A stretch of DNA of 64,000 nt from Alisma plantago-aquatica. Its lineage: Eukaryota > Streptophyta > Magnoliopsida > Alismatales > Alismataceae. A program made the position numbers and the translations under genes. Below, piece by piece: positions 59,220-64,000 of the stretch (position 1 is the stretch's first letter; the number at the start of each line of letters is the position of its first letter). The stretch is from assembly GCA_963693085.1 (NCBI GenBank), contig OY856411.1, forward strand, positions 1,347,401,550-1,347,465,549, given 5' to 3'. The notes beneath the pieces were generated by a model. It was not told where the DNA came from. It saw nothing but the letters and a program-made list of their open reading frames with translations, and ran no database searches.

Positions 59220-61426
59220 TGTAGGGAAATATGACATCAGATAGGCATCAGAAATAAAAAATTTACAGACATGTTTCCAATTAATCAGCAGATCACATCA
59301 ATTACTATGCAATGGAAAAGGTGGCTTCATGAAGATATACCTGGTCCTGGAGCAAGTACAATGACAATCCTCATCGATGTAGATGTACACTTTGTCTTGG
59401 ACAATGTCTGTGTAGATCGTGGGTGCATTGGAACTCATCTGACTTCTCCTCCATGGATAATAGACTTAGATAACTGGTGCAGCCGCTCCTCTGATCTCTC
59501 CACAGAATGCGAGTTGATGTTGCCCTTCTAGTAGCATCCAAAGGAGTCCTGCCTCTAGAACATTCCACACAGACCAACTAGAACTCCTGTCATCCTACTA
59601 TAATAGACAGGAAGGAGTTGTCCCTCCCGTTTGTGTACTAGTCACCAACATGCTCTCCCACGATAATGATCCTCAATTGTTCTCTCCCTTGGTTATCCCT
59701 CCCTAGTCGGGCAGGACTTGCATGGGCCCTCTTGGCTACCACAACCAGAGAGGACAACATTTTTTAGAGAAACTAATTCTCAATTGTCTGTGTTGTGTTT
59801 TGGAAAACCTCATTACCCCTCTATTTATAATAGAGGACAAGGCAGGGTTCCCAATCTGTGTGAGAGTGGAAAGGACAAGAAGATATCAAAATTTCACAAC
59901 AATTTACGTAGTTTCGCAACCTGCAACAGCCAAGACGATTGTCTCACCTAATGAGAAGGTCATCTGGGATGCGAGATGGTCATCTCACAGAGTGAGACTG
60001 TCGTTTCATAGTTCCTAGTTTTACACAAACTTGGCAATTCAATTCCCATCAATGTTGGACATTGATTTCCTTGAACAACAAGTAATTTACAAGTGAAACA
60101 AATAGGGAAATATATAGAACATTACCTCGGACAAACTAGACCATCTCGTGCATGTGAGATGGCTCTCTCACTCACCCAGACGGCCGTCTGGTGACCTGAG
60201 TTGAGTCAGCTAGTTGGGTCGGTTCACTTCTTAGTCAATTTCAACTTAGATCAATGCTGACTCTCCAAATGCCTATCTCAAAACTTGAGACGTCCATTTG
60301 GCACTCTCCATATGCCTATCTCAACCCTTGAGATGGATGTTTCACATTGCTTTGAGGTTGTTTTTTGTGTGAATCAAATACCTAATACTTTATTACTTAA
60401 TTCAATTTTCATTCAAGATCCGAACTCCTCTTCTAGGTGAGTTCCTATGTGTGTGGCCCTATAGGTCCCATATCACGTTGGTAGTGAATGTCCATAACAA
60501 CTTATGACATCACAAGAAAAGAGTGGTGCATATTCACACATTAGTGCTACCCAAGTGAATGGAAAATTGGGGAGTAACTTCAACCTACAATTTGTATATG
60601 GTGTTACAATGTTTGTATAGTTCCTTTATCACTGATATTCAGATTGAACTAAAGGCATGGAGTAGTCATCCTCATTATTAGTCAATCTTGTTTCTTAAAC
60701 CAGAGCAGACTGCATGAGATATATGTAAGCTCCATATCACCATACTTTTCTCGGCCTCGGTAATCAAGAGGCCTTGGATTTCATACTCCTGTAGGAGGGA
60801 CAAATCCCATCTCTATCAGTCACAGTCATTCCCCATGTGTCAAAGTCACGCAATCATTAGTGCTATAACAGCTCATGTTTTAGGATTTCATTTGATGATG
60901 TCAAAGTATACCCAATGACATGTGACGAGTGTAGTGATTTTAGGTCTAAGAACCACAACCACCACCATTATTGTGAGAGTTGACTATGACTTCCATGATG
61001 ATGGCTTCCATGTGTCAGTCTCACGGTGGTTCTGTCCAATACAGTGTTCTCTAGCATGTATCTTTGTGCTTGGTTTGATATTACCATAACGTGACTAATG
61101 AGATTTAGTCATCAACCAACTCACACTCTGATCTTATGTGTTATTGTTGTCTATCAGCCTTCCACAATAACAACCGATCAGGGACATAATGAGAATAGGT
61201 ATATTTACTCTTAACATTTGTATGATCTCATCCACAAGGATAGTAACTTGAATACATATGCCATTGAGTAATATAATTCTCTAGACATTTATAATGCTAC
61301 ATGATTATCTCATAACTGAATTAGACATAATAAATTGGAAGCTTGTCTTTATTATTAATCAAATCATTTACATGTTATACCATTACAATAATTATATGAT
61401 TGGCTCTCTGGGCATACATACCAACA
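59220..61426 (-). repeat. Copia-5 right (5') LTR (2207 bp)
   Basis: TGTAGGGAAATATGACATC...CATACCAACA. A TATA-like CTATTTATAATAG is near 59820. The GAGATG-type palindromes span 59933-60365. Confidence 0.8.
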
Positions 61427-62030
61427 ATTTGTCCTTCTTCATTCTTGCTTCGACATTTATCAATATGCCAAGAAAATCTGATAGAGGTCTGGCCATTTTA
61501 TTCAAATAGTAACACTCAATAAAGTGGCTATATGATTAAGGCAATGATTTCATAATCATATTTGTAGCCACCTCTTAGCTCAAAGAGAATCCCAATTCTT
61601 CAAGATGTTCCACATGTCCAATCATATTGATCATATGGGTCTCTATTGAGTCTTCCTTTGTCATCTTAGACTCAAAGAGAACCTTTATAACATTGTGCCT
61701 TTGTTTCTTTGTGAGATTATGGTTCACCATCCTAAGATGTGTTACCATCTCAAGAATCCCCATGTCCTCGCATTGCTCATGCAACTCATAGTTCATGCAG
61801 CTTAGTATAAGATACTTTATGTCTAAGGCATCATTGGCATGCTTCCGGTAAGCATCCACTTTGGCCCTGGGTGCATCAAGAGCAGGTAATTCTGACATTG
61901 GTTAATCTAGGACATATAGCTTATGCTCATCATTGAGAACCCTTCTCAATGTCCAAAACTAGTTGTGGAAAGTTATCCCATTAAGTTTGTCCTTCCAAAG
62001 GACCGATCACAACAACATTTTGATTGTCAT
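61427..62030 (-). pseudogene. Copia-7 gag, N-terminal two-thirds
   Basis: The minus-strand start is the ATG at 62030-62028. HNxFWTLRRVLNDEHKLYVLD matches the family with two stops. From 61898 to 61575 the frame is open (DAPRAKVDAYRKHANDAL, NYELHEQCEDMGILEMVTHL). Near 61430 the K-K-D-K region is reached and Copia-5 cuts in. Confidence 0.75.
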
Positions 62031-63352
62031 TTTATTATGCAAGAGAAAATTAAATTTTGTCAAAGCCCTTTTGATTTTATTTGATTTGATTTAAAAAATA
62101 TTTGATGATATTTAATTAGGCCTTCAATTAATTATCACTCCCACTATTTTATTCAAATTTATATCCCTCCATATCAATTTAGAAGATTGCAACATACAAA
62201 CTTCTAGTGAGCTAAGATTCAAAATAATTCAACTATTACTCGGCCAATGCCAGTGTCCATATTCAATTATTAAGGTAGGAAAATTTTTCTAATTACATCA
62301 TATGCAATTCTTTGATAGATGATAATCCCAACTCCTTGCCACAGTCATGTGTATACCTTTGGGGCTTAATCCCTTTAAGAACACCAGCTAAGCCTGGCCC
62401 AAAAGCCAACACAATAGGTATGCACCTTGCTTGGGAAGATCCTATGTATCTGCCATCACACTTCTATGATATGGATGGCGCACCATGCCTGGGAGTAACC
62501 TACGCTTAGTCGATCAAGCTTTTCAAGTGTACTACTTATGGAAAGCATTTAAGACTTAATATGTTATTTGAGGGACTTTGTATTTATAAATGCATACACT
62601 TTATCCAATCACCACATATATAGTATGTACCATATACATATTATATCCCACAACATAAACATGCAATAAACAAAAAGTGATAGTTATGAACATTCTAATA
62701 TAATTCCTTGGAGCCACAAATAATTACCACAAACTAGGATCTACATCTCATGCAGAAACCTATTGTGATGAAGATTCATGCTTACCAATCTGGGTTGATC
62801 GATCCAACCCTTGAACCGATTGAATCGCCTCCTGGCTAGTTGGTTGGTAATCTTTCTGGTCATCTGTACTCTGGTCCACCACCTTTTGGGTCCTCCGGTT
62901 TATTGGATGGGCCTCCAGTTGATCAGTTCTCTTTGGTCCTCCAACTTGTCAGCTCATCTTTTTTATAGTAACAAGAAAATAAACTATCCTACTATTACAT
63001 GATTATAGAGAAACCTCGAGTAACATTCGAGGGGAGCAAAGGTAGGAGAGAATACTACTTTTACAATTGGAATATAAAATAGAGGCTTGACATGAAAACC
63101 AAGATAGAACAAGAAAATAAACACACAACCACCAAGCATAGATAATTAGAGTTATTGTCCATAACCACGCGACACATCCACCATAAAAACTTTATTTTAA
63201 GGTGATGCATGTAAATTTCATATATATATATATATATTTGAGATTATGTGTGGCATTTTATCGTACATTAATATTTGCATCTTATGCAATAAATAAATGA
63301 TAAATATATATATAATTATATTAATAATCCCAAAATATAGTAAATTTATGCG
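62031..63352 (-). other. Copia-7 leader
   Basis: Non-coding. Diverged CGATCGGTT-type elements at 62795-62960, and an AT run at about 63220-63238 in the same place as that of Copia-5. Confidence 0.6.
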
Positions 63353-63364
63353 GCTCTGATACCA
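63353..63364 (-). other. Copia-7 primer binding site
   Basis: GCTCTGATACCA, exact inverse of the initiator tRNA-Met complement, one base before the LTR. Confidence 0.9.
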
Positions 63365-63365
63365 C

Positions 63366-64000
63366 TTTTGGGAAATATGACATCAGGTAGGCAGCGGAAA
63401 TTAAAAGTTTACTACCATATTCATCATTAAACTAACATATCACGTCAACAAATATCTAATGGAAATGATGGTTTCAAGGATATAACAGGTCCTGGAGCAA
63501 GTCGAATGACAATCTCCTCATTGTTGTAGTTGTGTAGTTATCTTCTAGTTGCACTAGGAAGGCATCTACAGTGACTCTTGGTTTTCACCACAGATAGTAG
63601 GCTAACATTGTCCTCCTAGAGGCAGGCAAAATACCATTCCTCTATGGAAGTACACCCTAGAACTAATGTTGTCCTGCTAAAATAGATAGGAAGGAGTTGT
63701 CCCTCCCATTGGTGTACATGTCACCAACTTGCTCTCCCACAATTATTCTCCCTTGGTATCCTTTCCTTTATTGGGTAGGACTTGCTCGGGCTCTCTATTG
63801 GTTACCACAAGAAGAGAGGACAACATTTGTTAGAGGCAATTTAGTTGTGTCTCTCGAAAGCCCCCAGTACCCCTCTATTTATAGGGGGGCTAGGGTCAGG
63901 GTTCCCAATTTGTGCAAGAGTGGATGGGATTGGAATTTCATTAAATTTTGCAATTTGTGATAGATTAAATGGTTGGTTCACCAGTGAGCCGATCGGTTGG
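63366..64000 (-). repeat. Copia-7 5' LTR, partial
   Basis: Starts TTTTGGGAAATATGACATC. A TATA-like CTCTATTTATAGG is near 63874. The window ends in GTGAGCCGATCGGTTGG, the beginning of the palindrome array expected upstream of the TATA box. Confidence 0.8.

Larger units (their letters stand above)
40645..61426 (-). mobile_element. Copia-5: minus-strand copia of the 2.2 kb LTR family, apparently a fusion of two copies; hosts Copia-6
   Basis: Left LTR: 40645-41989 plus 51354-52283. Right LTR: 59220-61426. Both start (plus strand) TGTAGGGAAATATGACATC and end like ACATACCAACA, and they resemble each other more than other family members. However, the flanks do not match: GATTA at 40640-40644 (in Copia-4 gag) against ATTTG at 61427-61431 (in Copia-7 gag). 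The internal region also carries the 3' pol part twice. A deletion joining two related elements would explain both facts. Confidence 0.7.
61427..64000 (-). mobile_element. Copia-7: 5' part of another minus-strand member of the 2.2 kb LTR family
   Basis: The gag 5' half, leader, primer site and the start of the 5' LTR are present; the element runs off the right edge. Its gag is cut at 61427 by the right LTR of Copia-5. The rest of gag and pol is not seen on the other side of Copia-5. Confidence 0.8.

Noticed and set aside
40645..64000. Pairing the Copia-5 left LTR with Copia-7's 5' LTR as one element
   Set aside because: The left LTR start is clearly closer to 59220 onward (shared TCATGAAGATATACCTGGTC and following bases) than to 63366 onward.
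1..64000. A host gene, tRNA or rRNA
   Set aside because: I looked for exon-like sequence outside element boundaries and for tRNA-like cloverleaf elements. The only tRNA-related signals are the primer binding sites, and the only multi-exon gene belongs to the CACTA element.

Overview
This window is repeat-rich flowering-plant nuclear DNA. I see no convincing host gene, tRNA, rRNA or CRISPR array. Nearly every base can be placed in nested transposable elements: one CACTA DNA transposon, two Ty3/gypsy elements, seven Ty1/copia elements and two fragments of a non-LTR-type ORF. Element names below are local to this annotation, and the species cannot be named from the sequence.

Layout. 1-5031: right (5') part of a minus-strand CACTA element with its terminal repeat, paired subterminal repeats, a GC-rich leader, a 59-codon remnant of the transposase N-terminus, and a second multi-exon gene running off the left edge. 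5032-11234: 3' part of Gypsy-1 (decayed pol plus a 3.4 kb LTR). 11931-12716: C-terminal part of a plant reverse-transcriptase-associated nuclease-like ORF. 12740-13499 and 40533-40644: the two halves of a minus-strand copia gag (Copia-4), split by Gypsy-2.

13500-40527: Gypsy-2 (5-bp target duplication TAATT), gag only. Its 5' LTR was hit twice: by Copia-1 (14008-28893, duplication TATCT), which has Copia-2 (15780-24811, minus, duplication CTAGT) inside its protease codons, and by Copia-3 (29423-34771, duplication ACAAT). The uninterrupted 3' LTR of Gypsy-2 (37083-40527) preserves both empty sites, so the nesting can be read directly.

40645-61426: Copia-5 (minus), which looks like a fusion of two related elements, with Copia-6 (41990-51348, plus, duplication ATCAC) inserted in its left LTR. 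61427-64000: the 5' part of Copia-7 (minus). Copia-2, -5, -6 and -7 form one family with LTRs of about 2.1-2.3 kb, a recognisable gag, a decayed pol, and arrays of short palindromes just upstream of the LTR TATA box.

How it works together: the order of insertion is Copia-4, then Gypsy-2, then Copia-1 and Copia-3 (separately), then Copia-2 into Copia-1. All long ORFs are broken. Many stops are TAG or TGA where the family has CAG, CGA or TGG, as expected from loss of methylated cytosine. The most unusual signals are the two alternative palindrome arrays in the U3 promoters of one LTR family, and a 39-bp (13-residue) tandem expansion of a conserved reverse-transcriptase/RNase H linker motif in several copies of that family.
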